From Vibrio sagamiensis NBRC 104589 (GTDB lineage: Bacteria > Pseudomonadota > Gammaproteobacteria > Enterobacterales > Vibrionaceae): DNA of 64,000 nt. Positions 1-8,382 of this stretch are shown here, one piece after another. The notes beneath the pieces are model-generated. The model worked only from the letters and a program-made list of their open reading frames with translations. It made no database searches and had not been told where the DNA came from. A program made the position numbers and the translations under genes. The stretch lies in the NCBI RefSeq assembly GCF_007990935.1, contig NZ_BJXJ01000002.1, positions 62,001-126,000 on the forward strand, given 5' to 3'. Within the stretch, counting starts at the first letter, position 1. Each line of letters begins with the position of its first letter.

Positions 1-33
1 GTAATCGCTCGTACCTTTACTGAGTCTTTATAA
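1..33 (+). CDS. grcA: Autonomous glycyl radical cofactor GrcA, C-terminal end (5' part outside window)
   Basis: The first ten codons in frame 1 read VIARTFTESL followed by TAA. This matches the conserved C-terminus of GrcA (YfiD), the small stress protein that replaces the damaged glycyl-radical domain of pyruvate formate-lyase. Only the tail is present, so the glycyl radical site itself cannot be seen. A strong terminator follows 43 bases later, consistent with a monocistronic gene. The call rests on ten residues and on my recollection that grcA lies next to thrC in vibrios. Confidence 0.75.
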   Translation, partial: VIARTFTESL

Positions 34-75
34 GTTAGATGATTTGAGTCACCTTAACAGAGACTTAAATACCAT

Positions 76-103
76 AAACGGCGCTGTGTAAGCGCCGTTT
101 TTT
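76..103 (+). terminator. Rho-independent terminator of grcA
   Basis: Nine-base-pair perfect stem AACGGCGCT/AGCGCCGTT with a 5-nt loop, followed by a T run on the plus strand. The T run on the minus side is only three long, so it fits grcA better than thrC, although weak bidirectional use is possible. Bases 104-251, downstream of thrC, show no gene or clear site. Confidence 0.85.
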
Positions 104-251
104 ATCATGGTTCATATGAAAAAGAAAAGTAGAGGTTCCAGTTTTCATTTTCACTTTCATTCATCAGCGAAGTTTGTTGCTGCCTCACCCAACGGGTAGT
201 TAAACCACACAGCTGGCAGTTAAGCAACGGTGATCGCACACCACTAACTGG

Positions 252-1532
252 CTATTGCACTCGACGTAACACTGATTTCAGTGCTTGAAAATCTGCATCT
301 AGATTTTCAGATAGCAATTCCATCGTAGCATGTTTCGCAAGTGGAGCTGGAAGCTCGATGTCCGTTTGCAGAATATCATCCACCACTTCTTTGAATTTCG
401 CCGGATGCGCTGTACACAAGAATAAGCCTGTTTCATCCTCTTGCAATTGCTCTTCTAGTACACGGTATGCTATCGCACCATGTGGTTCACATAGATAGCC
501 CAATGCATACAAATCTTTCACTGACTGAGCACTTTGCTGATCTGAAACAGCACCTTTACCTAGCGTTTCTAAGCCCCACTCTTTCACTCGACACAGCTCT
601 TCGATTCGAGGCCAGTTATTAGGCTGACTGACATCCATAGCATTAGAAGTCGTCGCGACAGTTGGTTTTGGCTCCCATTGACCGGTTTCTAAGTAACGTG
701 GCACAGTGTCATTAGCATTCGTAGCGGCAATAAAGCGCTTAATGGGCAAGCCCAATGCTTTTGCCAGAAGACCTGCGGTTAAATTACCAAAGTTACCACT
801 TGGAACCGAAACCACTAAATTTTCACGCTGTTGTTTACTCATTTGCGCGGCGGCTTCAAAGTAATAGCAGATTTGTGCCATTAAGCGGCTAATATTGATT
901 GAGTTGGCGGAGTTTAAGCCGATCTCTTCACGCAGTGCGCCATCATCAAAAGCCTGTTTAACCAGCGCCTGACAAGCATCAAAATCACCGTTAATCGCCA
1001 CCGTGTGAATGTTTTTGCCTAATGTACAGAACAGCTTCTCTTGCAGTGGACTGATTTTGCCTTTTGGATAAAGAATCACAACATTGATATCTTCCATGCC
1101 GTAAAAAGCATGAGCAACAGCAGCACCAGTATCCCCAGACGTCGCTGTCAGAATTGTGATTTTGCCACCGTCCGAAACTGCCGCAAGGGATTGCGCCATA
1201 AAGCGGCCACCAAAGTCTTTAAACGCAAGGGTTGGCCCGTGGAATAGCTCTAGTGCATAAATGCCTTCTTTCACCGGGCGAATGGGAGCCGGAAATTGGA
1301 ATGCGGCGTCAACGAGAGCATTCACCTGTTCTTGTGCTAACTCATCACCAATCAATGCTGACAAAATCTTGGTACTGCGAGAAACAAAGTCTTCTGCAAG
1401 TAATGCATCAATATTTTCAAATACAGGTAATTCCGCAGGAAAAAATAGACCTTGGTTACGACCTAACCCTTGGCGAACGGCTTGGCCAAAGGAAACTTGT
1501 TCATCATTTTCTTTTATATTGTAAAGCTTCAT
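252..1532 (-). CDS. thrC: Threonine synthase
   Basis: Converts O-phosphohomoserine to threonine and phosphate, the last step of threonine synthesis, in the cytoplasm with PLP as cofactor. The 426-residue length is that of the proteobacterial enzyme. The PLP lysine is expected at K105 in [12 protein letters not shown], and the phosphate-binding TSGDTGAA loop is at about 131-138. The ATG overlaps the end of thrB by 4 nt with AGGAAGTG just upstream, so translation is probably coupled. It is the last gene of thrLABC. No strong minus-strand terminator was seen downstream. Confidence 0.97.
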   Translation of the reverse strand: MKLYNIKENDEQVSFGQAVRQGLGRNQGLFFPAELPVFENIDALLAEDFVSRSTKILSALIGDELAQEQVNALVDAAFQFPAPIRPVKEGIYALELFHGPTLAFKDFGGRFMAQSLAAVSDGGKITILTATSGDTGAAVAHAFYGMEDINVVILYPKGKISPLQEKLFCTLGKNIHTVAINGDFDACQALVKQAFDDGALREEIGLNSANSINISRLMAQICYYFEAAAQMSKQQRENLVVSVPSGNFGNLTAGLLAKALGLPIKRFIAATNANDTVPRYLETGQWEPKPTVATTSNAMDVSQPNNWPRIEELCRVKEWGLETLGKGAVSDQQSAQSVKDLYALGYLCEPHGAIAYRVLEEQLQEDETGLFLCTAHPAKFKEVVDDILQTDIELPAPLAKHATMELLSENLDADFQALKSVLRRVQ

Positions 1533-2485
1533 AGCTCACTTCCTGTTACTTTTGATCCTTGTTTATCTAGACGACAAACATGGACGAATCCTTGTTCATT
1601 TTGTACATAATTCTGCTCTAACCAGCGAGCCACTCGCTCAGCAACGTCTTTTTCTTTACAGATACTAAACAGCGTCGGACCACTACCAGAGATCCCAGTA
1701 GCAAGGGCACCTGCAGAGGTGGCATATTGACGAGCGTCGGCAAAACCTGGCAATAATTTCTCACGATAAGGTTCTGCGATCACGTCTTTAATCATTTTGG
1801 CAGCGAGCTCTGGTTGGCCAGAATGACACGCATGAATAAAGCCTGCAAGGTGACGACCATGCGCAATGATATCTTGTCGACGATATTGTGCCGGAAGGAT
1901 CTCACGAGCCTCCGCGGTTGAGACCTTAATACCTGGATACGCCATCACCCAGTACCAATCATCAAAGCCGGGGACTTCTTGACTTATCACACCCAACTCT
2001 TCGAGGATTAATTGCACACCGCCGAGATAGCAAGGCGCCACATTATCATAGTGAACACCGCCAGAGATCTTACCTTCCATCTCTCCCATTAGTGCTAATA
2101 GTTCCGTTTCACTTAACACTTGTCCATGAAAGCGATTCAGTGCATCAAGAGCAGCCACGATAGAACATGCACTCGAGCCCAAGCCAGAACCAATCGGCAT
2201 GTTTTTTTCTAGTGTCATTTCTAGCGGCTTGAGTTCCACACCCTTTTTTTTCAGCTCACGTGCAAACACCAGCCAGCAATCATAGACAATATTTTCTTTT
2301 GGTTCCTTGGGTAGCTTATCAACAAATTTGCCTGCAGTGTTTAACCGGAAAGACTCACTGCCTGCTTTCACACGTACCCTATCTCCCAATAAAGAGCCAT
2401 CAATGGGAGAAACTGCCGCTCCTAATACATCAAAACCAACGCTTACATTACCAATTGATGCTGGTGCATAAACCACCACATCCAT
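1529..2485 (-). CDS. thrB: Homoserine kinase
   Basis: GHMP-family kinase that phosphorylates homoserine with ATP to give the substrate of ThrC. The family ATP-binding motif [10 protein letters not shown] lies at about residues 97-106, and [14 protein letters not shown] near the N-terminus is typical of ThrB. I chose the ATG at 2485 ([10 protein letters not shown], 318 aa) because known vibrio ThrB proteins, as I recall them, begin there and AGGTGAT lies just before it. An in-frame ATG at 2500 would add five residues (MSAGD) and is the alternative. The gene sits between thrA (21-nt gap with this start) and thrC (4-nt overlap). Confidence 0.95.
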   Translation of the reverse strand: MDVVVYAPASIGNVSVGFDVLGAAVSPIDGSLLGDRVRVKAGSESFRLNTAGKFVDKLPKEPKENIVYDCWLVFARELKKKGVELKPLEMTLEKNMPIGSGLGSSACSIVAALDALNRFHGQVLSETELLALMGEMEGKISGGVHYDNVAPCYLGGVQLILEELGVISQEVPGFDDWYWVMAYPGIKVSTAEAREILPAQYRRQDIIAHGRHLAGFIHACHSGQPELAAKMIKDVIAEPYREKLLPGFADARQYATSAGALATGISGSGPTLFSICKEKDVAERVARWLEQNYVQNEQGFVHVCRLDKQGSKVTGSEL

Positions 2486-2506
2486 ATCACCTGCGCTCAT
2501 TGTCGT

Positions 2507-4966
2507 TTATACCCCTAGTTTCCAACCTAAAGTTCGCATTACATCAGAGAAAACACCAGCCGCCGTTACTTCTGTACCTGCACCATATCCACGAAGAACC
2601 AACGGAATTGGCTGGTAGTAACGACTGTAGAATGCCAGGGCATTTTCACCGTCTTTTATCTTAAACATGGGATCATTTTCATCCACTGCAGTCATACGTA
2701 CCGCACATTTACCATCCATGATTTCACCGACATAACGCAGGACTTTGCCCTCTTCTGCTGCTTGAGTAGAGAGTGCTTTAAAGTAATCATCCGCTTCCGG
2801 TAAACGAGCCATGAACTGCTCAACACTTCCTGAAGCATCAAAGCCTGGTGGTAGCGCAGCCTCAACAACCACATCTTCTAGTTCAAGCGACATACCCGAT
2901 TCACGGGCAAGGATAAGCAATTTACGTGCGACATCCATACCTGAAAGATCATCCCGAGGATCAGGCTCAGTAAAGCCATTTTGCTTAGCAATATTTGTCG
3001 CCTCACTAAGACTCATGCCTTCATCTAATTTACCAAAGATATAAGAAAGAGAGCCAGAAAGAATGCCACTAAAACGCTCCAGTTCGTCTCCTGCTGAAAT
3101 AAGGTTTTGTAGGTTTTCGATAACAGGTAAACCTGCACCCACAGTCGTTTCATACATCAACTTACGGCGTGAGCTACGTGCGACATCACGAAGTTGGTGA
3201 TAGTAAGTCATGCTTGCTGTATTTGCTTTTTTGTTGGGAGTAACCACATGGAAGCCTGCTGCAAGAAAGTCTGCATATTGACTTGCAATCGCTTCACTTG
3301 AAGTACAATCGACCAGAACAGGGTTGATAATATGGTTACGTTGCACCAAAGAAGTCAAACGAGCCAAGCTAAATTCTTCCGTAGAGGCCGACATACGATC
3401 ACGCCAATGCTCTAATGGTAAACCTTCACTATCCAGTAGCAGACCTTTGCTGTTGGCTAAGCCACATACTCGAATGACGATGCCTTTCTCTGCCAATTTG
3501 GTTTGCTGACGTTCAATTTGATCGACCAATTCACCACCAACACCACCGACACCGACAACAAAAACATCAAGAAAATGCTTCGAGTTGAATAGATTTTCGT
3601 GACATGCCTTGATGGCTTCTGAAATTTTATCTTCAGGGATTACGGCTGAAATAGCGCGCTCCGATGAGCCCTGTGCAATAGCAACAATGTTAACATTCAC
3701 TTCAGCAAGCGAAGAGAAAAAGCGTGAAGCCACACCACGAGAGGTCCGCATTCCATCGCCAACTAAGGTGACGATAGACACGTTATCGATAAAATCAACG
3801 GGTTCTAAAAGACCGTCTTTTAGCTCAAGTTCGAATGCATCAGATAGGGTCTGCTGCGCCTTTATTTTGTCTTGAGCTTCGATACAGAAGCTGATGCTGT
3901 ACTCTGAAGAAGACTGAGTGATCAAAACGATGGAAACCCCTGCAGATGACATCGCACCAAAAACTCGGCTTGCCATGCCAACCATGCCTTTCATACCAGG
4001 GCCCGATACGTTGACCATTGTTAAATCATTAAGCGTAGTGATCCCTTTGATCTCAAGGTTATCTCCACCATTATCTTGGCCGATTAACGTGCCTTCGCCT
4101 TGTGGGTTGAAACTGTTTTTGATCAAACAAGGTATATGGAACTGAGCGATAGGTGCTATCGTTTTGGGATGTAAAACTGATGCGCCAAAATACGACAATT
4201 CCATCGCTTCCTGATAGCTCAAAGACTTCAGTAAACGTGCATCTTCCACTAAACGAGGATCACAGTTATAAACCCCATCCACATCTGTCCAAATTTCGCA
4301 ACAATCTGCACGCAAGCAAGCGGCAAGCACCGCTGCTGAATAATCCGAACCATTACGCCCTAGAGTGACCAATTCTCCTTTCTCATTTCCAGCGGTAAAA
4401 CCTGGCATAATGCTGACATGACCTTGAGGCAGAGGCGATTGCAAGAAGTTGTGCGTTGACACGTCAACATCAACCATAGCTTCCAAATGGTCGCCTTTTG
4501 CGAACAAATACTCTACCGGGTCGATCAGATACGCTCGCTGATTTTTTGCTTCCAGTACCGCCTTCATCAACTGAATAGAGATACGCTCGCCTTTGCTAAT
4601 GATTCGAGCATTAACATTGTTTGGACACATACCCAGCAGGTTAATGCCATGAACAAACTGGCGTAATTGAGACAGTGAAGAGGTAACTTGCTCATCAAAT
4701 GCTGAACTGTCTATATTTGGGATGACTCTTTGAATATCTTTCAGCAATGTGCTGAACGAGGCCTCTAACTCTTTAATCTGCAATTCTGCATCGCCACTGC
4801 GAAGTGCACTTTCAATCACAGCAACAAGCTTATTGGTCGTTTTACCTGGTGCCGATAGAACCACAGCAATTTCTTCTTGTTGAGCGTTATTTGCAATGAT
4901 ATCTGCCGCTCTTAAAAAGCGATCAGCATCCGCTAATGATGAACCGCCAAACTTTAATACTCGCAT
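2507..4966 (-). CDS. thrA: Bifunctional aspartokinase I / homoserine dehydrogenase I
   Basis: Catalyses the first and third steps from aspartate to homoserine. The 819 residues have the E. coli ThrA layout: aspartokinase at about 1-300 starting with KFGGSSLAD, a central ACT regulatory region at about 310-460, and homoserine dehydrogenase from about 465 with the nucleotide-binding motif VVGVGGVGG. The ACT region implies threonine feedback inhibition, as known for ThrA. GGAGG precedes the ATG by 6 nt. Expression should be controlled by the leader peptide and attenuator immediately upstream. Confidence 0.97.
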   Translation of the reverse strand: MRVLKFGGSSLADADRFLRAADIIANNAQQEEIAVVLSAPGKTTNKLVAVIESALRSGDAELQIKELEASFSTLLKDIQRVIPNIDSSAFDEQVTSSLSQLRQFVHGINLLGMCPNNVNARIISKGERISIQLMKAVLEAKNQRAYLIDPVEYLFAKGDHLEAMVDVDVSTHNFLQSPLPQGHVSIMPGFTAGNEKGELVTLGRNGSDYSAAVLAACLRADCCEIWTDVDGVYNCDPRLVEDARLLKSLSYQEAMELSYFGASVLHPKTIAPIAQFHIPCLIKNSFNPQGEGTLIGQDNGGDNLEIKGITTLNDLTMVNVSGPGMKGMVGMASRVFGAMSSAGVSIVLITQSSSEYSISFCIEAQDKIKAQQTLSDAFELELKDGLLEPVDFIDNVSIVTLVGDGMRTSRGVASRFFSSLAEVNVNIVAIAQGSSERAISAVIPEDKISEAIKACHENLFNSKHFLDVFVVGVGGVGGELVDQIERQQTKLAEKGIVIRVCGLANSKGLLLDSEGLPLEHWRDRMSASTEEFSLARLTSLVQRNHIINPVLVDCTSSEAIASQYADFLAAGFHVVTPNKKANTASMTYYHQLRDVARSSRRKLMYETTVGAGLPVIENLQNLISAGDELERFSGILSGSLSYIFGKLDEGMSLSEATNIAKQNGFTEPDPRDDLSGMDVARKLLILARESGMSLELEDVVVEAALPPGFDASGSVEQFMARLPEADDYFKALSTQAAEEGKVLRYVGEIMDGKCAVRMTAVDENDPMFKIKDGENALAFYSRYYQPIPLVLRGYGAGTEVTAAGVFSDVMRTLGWKLGV

Positions 4967-5021
4967 CCCTTCCTCCGGTATATCTTCTTAAATTTGTTGA
5001 ATTTTATATTCTAAAAAGCAT

Positions 5022-5060
5022 AAAAAAAGGCCTGTATCTTGTGGGATACAGGCCTTTTTT
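5022..5060 (-). terminator. Threonine operon attenuator (intrinsic terminator)
   Basis: On the minus strand a stem AGGCCTGTATC/GATACAGGCCT with a small loop is followed by a run of T. It lies between the leader peptide stop (5076) and the thrA start (4966), which is where the thr attenuator belongs. Ribosome stalling at Thr/Ile codons in the leader would favour the antiterminated form. The A run on the other side also makes it look bidirectional, but no plus-strand gene ends here. Confidence 0.9.
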
Positions 5061-5075
5061 GTGAATTTCTTTCGC

Positions 5076-5150
5076 TCAGCAGCCTGCCCCAACATCGGTT
5101 GTGTCGGTAATAATGGTGGTCGTCATTAGGGCGGTATTATGAGTGTTCAT
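5076..5150 (-). CDS. thrL: thr operon leader peptide
   Basis: A 24-codon reading frame, too short for ordinary ORF calling, starts at ATG 5150 and encodes MNTHNTALMTTTIITDTT followed by DVGAGC and a stop. Eight of 24 residues are threonine and two are adjacent isoleucines, as expected for attenuation control by charged tRNA-Thr and tRNA-Ile. The C-terminal GAG resembles E. coli ThrL (which ends GNGAG). The stop is 16 nt before the terminator hairpin. The Shine-Dalgarno sequence is weak. Position, composition and hairpin together make the call secure. Confidence 0.92.
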   Translation of the reverse strand: MNTHNTALMTTTIITDTTDVGAGC

Positions 5151-5192
5151 TTCTGAGTTTGCTTATGCACTATTCTGTCTTTGTTTTGTCTA

Positions 5193-5221
5193 CGTTTACC
5201 GAGTTTCTAACACAGAGTCAA
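5193..5221 (-). promoter_or_regulatory. Candidate sigma-70 promoter of thrLABC
   Basis: On the minus strand TTGACT (5221-5216) is separated by 17 nt from TAAACG (5198-5193), about 43 nt before the leader peptide ATG. The -35 is good and the -10 is poor, so this is a candidate only. The rest of the gap up to 5503 holds no gene that I can support. It must also contain the promoter of the plus-strand gene at 5504. Confidence 0.4.
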
Positions 5222-5503
5222 CAAAAAATGTCTCTTTTCTGAATGTCTATAACCAAATGAACTCAAATAATTGAAGTTTATCGACGAATCGGTATCTCTT
5301 GGAAATATAAGGATCCCAAACGATCTTAGGCGTATTTGTGACATGAATAACAAAAAACTGTGCCTCTGCCTTACATAATCACCGACTCAATGAGCCATTT
5401 TATGCTTTAATATTTAATACCCCTAAATAAGTTTAACCAGCCACATGAAAATCAGTCACCTGAAAATACAGTAAGGATCCAAGTCAACCAAGGAACGGTA
5501 AAG

Positions 5504-5974
5504 ATGAAAAAATGGGCTTTGTTAATACTTGGTATGCTTCCATTCGCTGGCACTGCAAATGTGTTCCCCCCCTTATCACCCCAGTCAGCATCAGCTTCTC
5601 CACACAAGCTTTTTATTTCAGGAGACAATCAGCTTAACGATAATTTTGATGTATGGAGTATCGATAGTGGTTACGCTTATGAAGTGATCGACTCTGTCGA
5701 TCTCTATATCGGAGCACGTCTCAATAATTCGTCAACCAATAACCAAAGTGGGCTGCTAAGTGGCGTTCGTTATCATTTAAATGAGCGTATTACACTCAAC
5801 AGTTCACTTCGAACTAATAATAATGACACAATCGAAAATTCCAGCAAAGAAGGGCCCCTTGCAGCAGAGCTGACTAGCCGAGTAAGACTTTCTGAACATT
5901 TAGATATTCACGCTAGGTTAGATTACCAGAAACAGCAGCAGGGAGTTGAAATCGGGCTTGGATTTCGTTTTTAA
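5504..5974 (+). CDS. Small secreted, probably outer-membrane beta-barrel protein of unknown function
   Basis: I do not recognise the family. The 156-residue product starts with a signal peptide (MKKWALLILGMLPFAGTANV, cleavage expected near residue 18). After a short linker it shows alternating polar/apolar stretches such as VDLYIGARLNNS, GLLSGVRYHLNERI and DIHARLDYQKQQQGVEIGLGFRF. The C-terminal Phe preceded by alternating aromatic or aliphatic residues is the pattern recognised by the BAM machinery. The length would suit a barrel of about eight strands. The gene converges on the RraA-like gene with only 4 bp between them. GGAACGG upstream could be the ribosome site. Confidence 0.7.
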   Translation: MKKWALLILGMLPFAGTANVFPPLSPQSASASPHKLFISGDNQLNDNFDVWSIDSGYAYEVIDSVDLYIGARLNNSSTNNQSGLLSGVRYHLNERITLNSSLRTNNNDTIENSSKEGPLAAELTSRVRLSEHLDIHARLDYQKQQQGVEIGLGFRF

Positions 5975-5978
5975 AAAA

Positions 5979-6467
5979 TTAGAGTGTCACCTTTAGCGCC
6001 TGATTAGCTATTAATACCCCATTCCAATCTGCGTAAACATAATGTTTAGGCTGTACCATTTGGTTGCGCATCGTCAAACTAATATTGATCTCTCCCATAC
6101 CACGTTTTTGAGTTTTAAATGGGCAACTTCCCAAGGCTTGAATTCCAATATCCATTTGTGACATCTGCGCAACATCACGTATCGCTCCATAAACAATGAT
6201 CCCCTCCCAGCCGTTATTCATAGCCAGCATCGCCAATTGATCCCCAAGTAATGCTTTGTGACAAGAGCCATGTCCATCAATAATGAGGACTTTACCTTGA
6301 CCATTTTGCTGTAAAACTTCTCTCACTTTAGAATTATCGTGATAACAACGGACAGTAACAATTTCTCCCCAAAAAGCAAAACGTCGACCAAAATTTTGTA
6401 GGGGTAAATCCAATAGTGTGACCTTATCCTTAAACTGATCACAAAGAGTGGGGGTGATGTCTTTCAT
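5979..6467 (-). CDS. RraA-family protein (RNase E inhibitor-like or 4-hydroxy-4-methyl-2-oxoglutarate aldolase-like)
   Basis: 162 residues over the whole RraA fold, with the family stretches [37 protein letters not shown] and LDIGIQA-like MDIGIQAL. RraA binds the C-terminal region of RNase E and slows RNA decay. Relatives of the same fold are metal-dependent aldolases that use a conserved Arg-Asp pair and an upstream Gly-Asp. Here both are kept (G75-D76 and R97-D98), whereas E. coli RraA, from memory, reads VRQV at the Arg-Asp site. I therefore do not assign the symbol rraA. A canonical rraA is usually present elsewhere in vibrios. Confidence 0.8.
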   Translation of the reverse strand: MKDITPTLCDQFKDKVTLLDLPLQNFGRRFAFWGEIVTVRCYHDNSKVREVLQQNGQGKVLIIDGHGSCHKALLGDQLAMLAMNNGWEGIIVYGAIRDVAQMSQMDIGIQALGSCPFKTQKRGMGEINISLTMRNQMVQPKHYVYADWNGVLIANQALKVTL

Positions 6468-6662
6468 ACTCCCTCCTTGAAAGTTTTACTCAAGTACTAA
6501 GTCCGTTTCTCTGATTGGACTCAATACACATAAAATAGCAGGACTCTAAAACTAAGCAGCTTTTAATGATTCTGGCATAGCAACACAATAAAGCTAAGTT
6601 GAAACCATTTACTTTTCGCCATCCCTGCTCTCAAACGTTTAACGACAGTTACATTTTCTCAA

Positions 6663-6676
6663 TTGATGTAAATCAA
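6663..6676. promoter_or_regulatory. FNR-like binding site upstream of arcA
   Basis: TTGATGTAAATCAA matches the FNR consensus TTGAT-N4-ATCAA in every defined position. It lies in the 508-bp gap between the divergent RraA-like gene and arcA, 300 bp before the arcA ATG. FNR activation of arcA is known in E. coli, which also has a long arcA leader. CRP sites share the half-site pattern (TGTGA rather than TTGAT), but this sequence is the FNR form. Confidence 0.65.
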
Positions 6677-6705
6677 TAAACTGCATAAAATTAACATTTG
6701 ACCAT

Positions 6706-6726
6706 TGTTAGCATGCTGTTAACAAT
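6706..6726. promoter_or_regulatory. Candidate ArcA box (direct repeat of TGTTA, 11-bp period)
   Basis: TGTTAGCATG and TGTTAACAAT follow each other with start points exactly 11 bp apart, the spacing of the direct repeats in characterised ArcA-P sites (WGTTAATTAW-like). The same stretch can also be read as the inverted repeat ATTGTTA-N9-TAACAAT. Its position 30-60 bp beyond the FNR-like site suggests autoregulation of arcA. The rest of the gap to 6975 holds no gene that I can support. Confidence 0.4.
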
Positions 6727-6975
6727 ATAAAATCAACCTCATATTTTAGGGTTGTACATCTGTTGCCTTATAAGGCGAGAAATATCAGAAGCACTCTTAA
6801 AGAATAGACCTACCAGTGGATTCTGGTAAGTTGGCAAAACTCCATGGAGGGCGGATAGCTGGGTAACATTTTTGAAAACGAGTAATTATTATCAAAAACT
6901 TGTCCCCCATATGCTATATTTTTGCCTAGAATTTACTCTCTTAGCATAATGTTGTCACAAATTTAGGTACCGCCA

Positions 6976-7692
6976 ATGCAAACCCCGCAGATTCTTATCG
7001 TAGAAGATGAGCAAGTAACTCGTAACACTCTTAAGAGTATTTTTGAAGCAGAGGGATACGCTGTTTTTGAAGCCAGCGACGGTGAAGAGATGCACCAAGT
7101 ATTGTCTGAAAATTCAATTAACTTGGTTATTATGGACATCAATCTCCCTGGTAAGAATGGCCTTCTTCTAGCACGTGAGCTTCGTGAGCAAGCGAACATC
7201 GCTTTGATGTTCCTAACGGGCCGCGACAATGAAGTTGATAAAATTTTAGGTCTTGAAATCGGCGCGGATGATTACATTACCAAACCTTTCAATCCTCGTG
7301 AATTAACCATTCGTGCTCGTAATTTACTTAGCCGTTCTATGAATAGTCACCCTGTTCAGGAAGAAAAGCGCTTGGTAGAAAAATATGAATTCAATGGTTG
7401 GGTTCTCGACATCAACAGCCGCTCTCTTATCAACCCAACAGGTGATAGCTACAAGTTACCGCGCTCTGAGTTCCGTGCTCTGCTACATTTCTGCGAAAAC
7501 CCAGGAAAGATACAAACACGTGCTGATCTACTGAAAAAAATGACAGGGCGTGAACTTAAGCCACATGATCGTACTGTTGATGTTACGATTCGCCGTATTC
7601 GTAAACACTTTGAATCAGTCTCAGGTACTCCAGAAATCATCGCAACGATCCACGGAGAGGGCTATCGCTTCTGTGGTGAATTGGAAGAGTAA
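6976..7692 (+). CDS. arcA: Aerobic respiration control response regulator ArcA
   Basis: OmpR/PhoB-type response regulator of 238 residues, the length of E. coli ArcA. The receiver domain (about 5-120) has the acidic pocket ILIVEDE, the phosphoacceptor D54 in [12 protein letters not shown], and the K of [10 protein letters not shown]. The winged-helix DNA-binding domain follows (about 135-233, with [15 protein letters not shown]). Phosphorylated by ArcB under low oxygen, it represses respiratory and TCA genes. It is monocistronic, with a terminator 35 nt after the stop. arcB lies 0.7 kb away on the other strand. Confidence 0.98.
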   Translation: MQTPQILIVEDEQVTRNTLKSIFEAEGYAVFEASDGEEMHQVLSENSINLVIMDINLPGKNGLLLARELREQANIALMFLTGRDNEVDKILGLEIGADDYITKPFNPRELTIRARNLLSRSMNSHPVQEEKRLVEKYEFNGWVLDINSRSLINPTGDSYKLPRSEFRALLHFCENPGKIQTRADLLKKMTGRELKPHDRTVDVTIRRIRKHFESVSGTPEIIATIHGEGYRFCGELEE

Positions 7693-7727
7693 TCCGGCTT
7701 TAGTTAACTTTCTCGAAGCGTGATGAC

Positions 7728-7753
7728 AAGGCTTGCACTTAACGCAAGCCTTT
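7728..7753 (+). terminator. Rho-independent terminator of arcA
   Basis: Stem AAGGCTTGC/GCAAGCCTT with a 7-nt loop (7728-7752), 35 nt after the arcA stop and followed by a short T-rich stretch. Bases 7754-7923 contain only small CAAAG/CTTTG inverted repeats (7846-7874) with no assigned role. Confidence 0.75.
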
Positions 7754-7923
7754 ACTTCAAAATGTGACTACAGGTCATCACTCGCTTAAGACAAACTAGA
7801 ATGGTTACTGATAAATGCTTCGAGCCTCATCGTAACTATTAACAGCAAAGGACTTTGAGCAAAGAGAAACTTTGAAGAAATAGAAGTTTTCAGCGGATAA
7901 AAGCTGGAATAACGTTAGTGTTA

Positions 7924-8382
7924 TCAATAATATACCTTCTCTACTTTGACGCCTCTCTCTACTAACCAAGCTGTCTTACCTAATTTTTGTAGTAGTAAAG
8001 CCACTTCAAATCGCCTATTCATGTCGGCATCAACTTTTTGGGCAAAAACAACTTCCCAGTAATGTTGATCATGAATTCTGAGTTCAATTGTATCTTGTTG
8101 TATTTTCCATTCTTCACGACCTTGCTTAATGATCACTGCCTCGACCATGACATCTGCAGGCAAAGGTTTATCTGCACTAAAATAGAGAGAACCGTAGAGA
8201 TAGTTATTTTTCTGCTTCTCCATAATAGGTACAAGATTTACCCATAAATGACTGTCTAGTTCGATGCGTGTTTTATTAAGCGTGATTTGATTGCCCTGAT
8301 GCCAATTCAAAGCTGGAGAAAAATGGCATCCCGTCAAAAGTAAGATTAAAAATACTTTTAAAAACAAAATAGTTAATTGCAT
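7924..8382 (-). CDS. Small lipoprotein of unknown function, overlapping arcB
   Basis: I do not recognise the family. The 152-residue product has a lipoprotein signal with lipobox LLTGC (Cys at about 19). A soluble domain of alternating hydrophobic and polar segments follows (LYGSLYFSADKPLPAD, HYWEVVFAQKVDADMNRRFEVALLLQ), suggesting a beta-rich fold, and the protein ends KVEKVYY. The ATG at 8382 lies inside the last codons of arcB (10-nt overlap), so the two genes are probably co-transcribed and may be translationally coupled. That link to a membrane sensor kinase is the only hint to its role. Confidence 0.75.
   Translation of the reverse strand: MQLTILFLKVFLILLLTGCHFSPALNWHQGNQITLNKTRIELDSHLWVNLVPIMEKQKNNYLYGSLYFSADKPLPADVMVEAVIIKQGREEWKIQQDTIELRIHDQHYWEVVFAQKVDADMNRRFEVALLLQKLGKTAWLVERGVKVEKVYY

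Noticed and set aside
7846..7874. Alternating CAAAG/CTTTG segments after arcA as a small RNA
   Set aside because: Only 5-bp stems, no promoter or terminator that fits, so no RNA gene can be supported.
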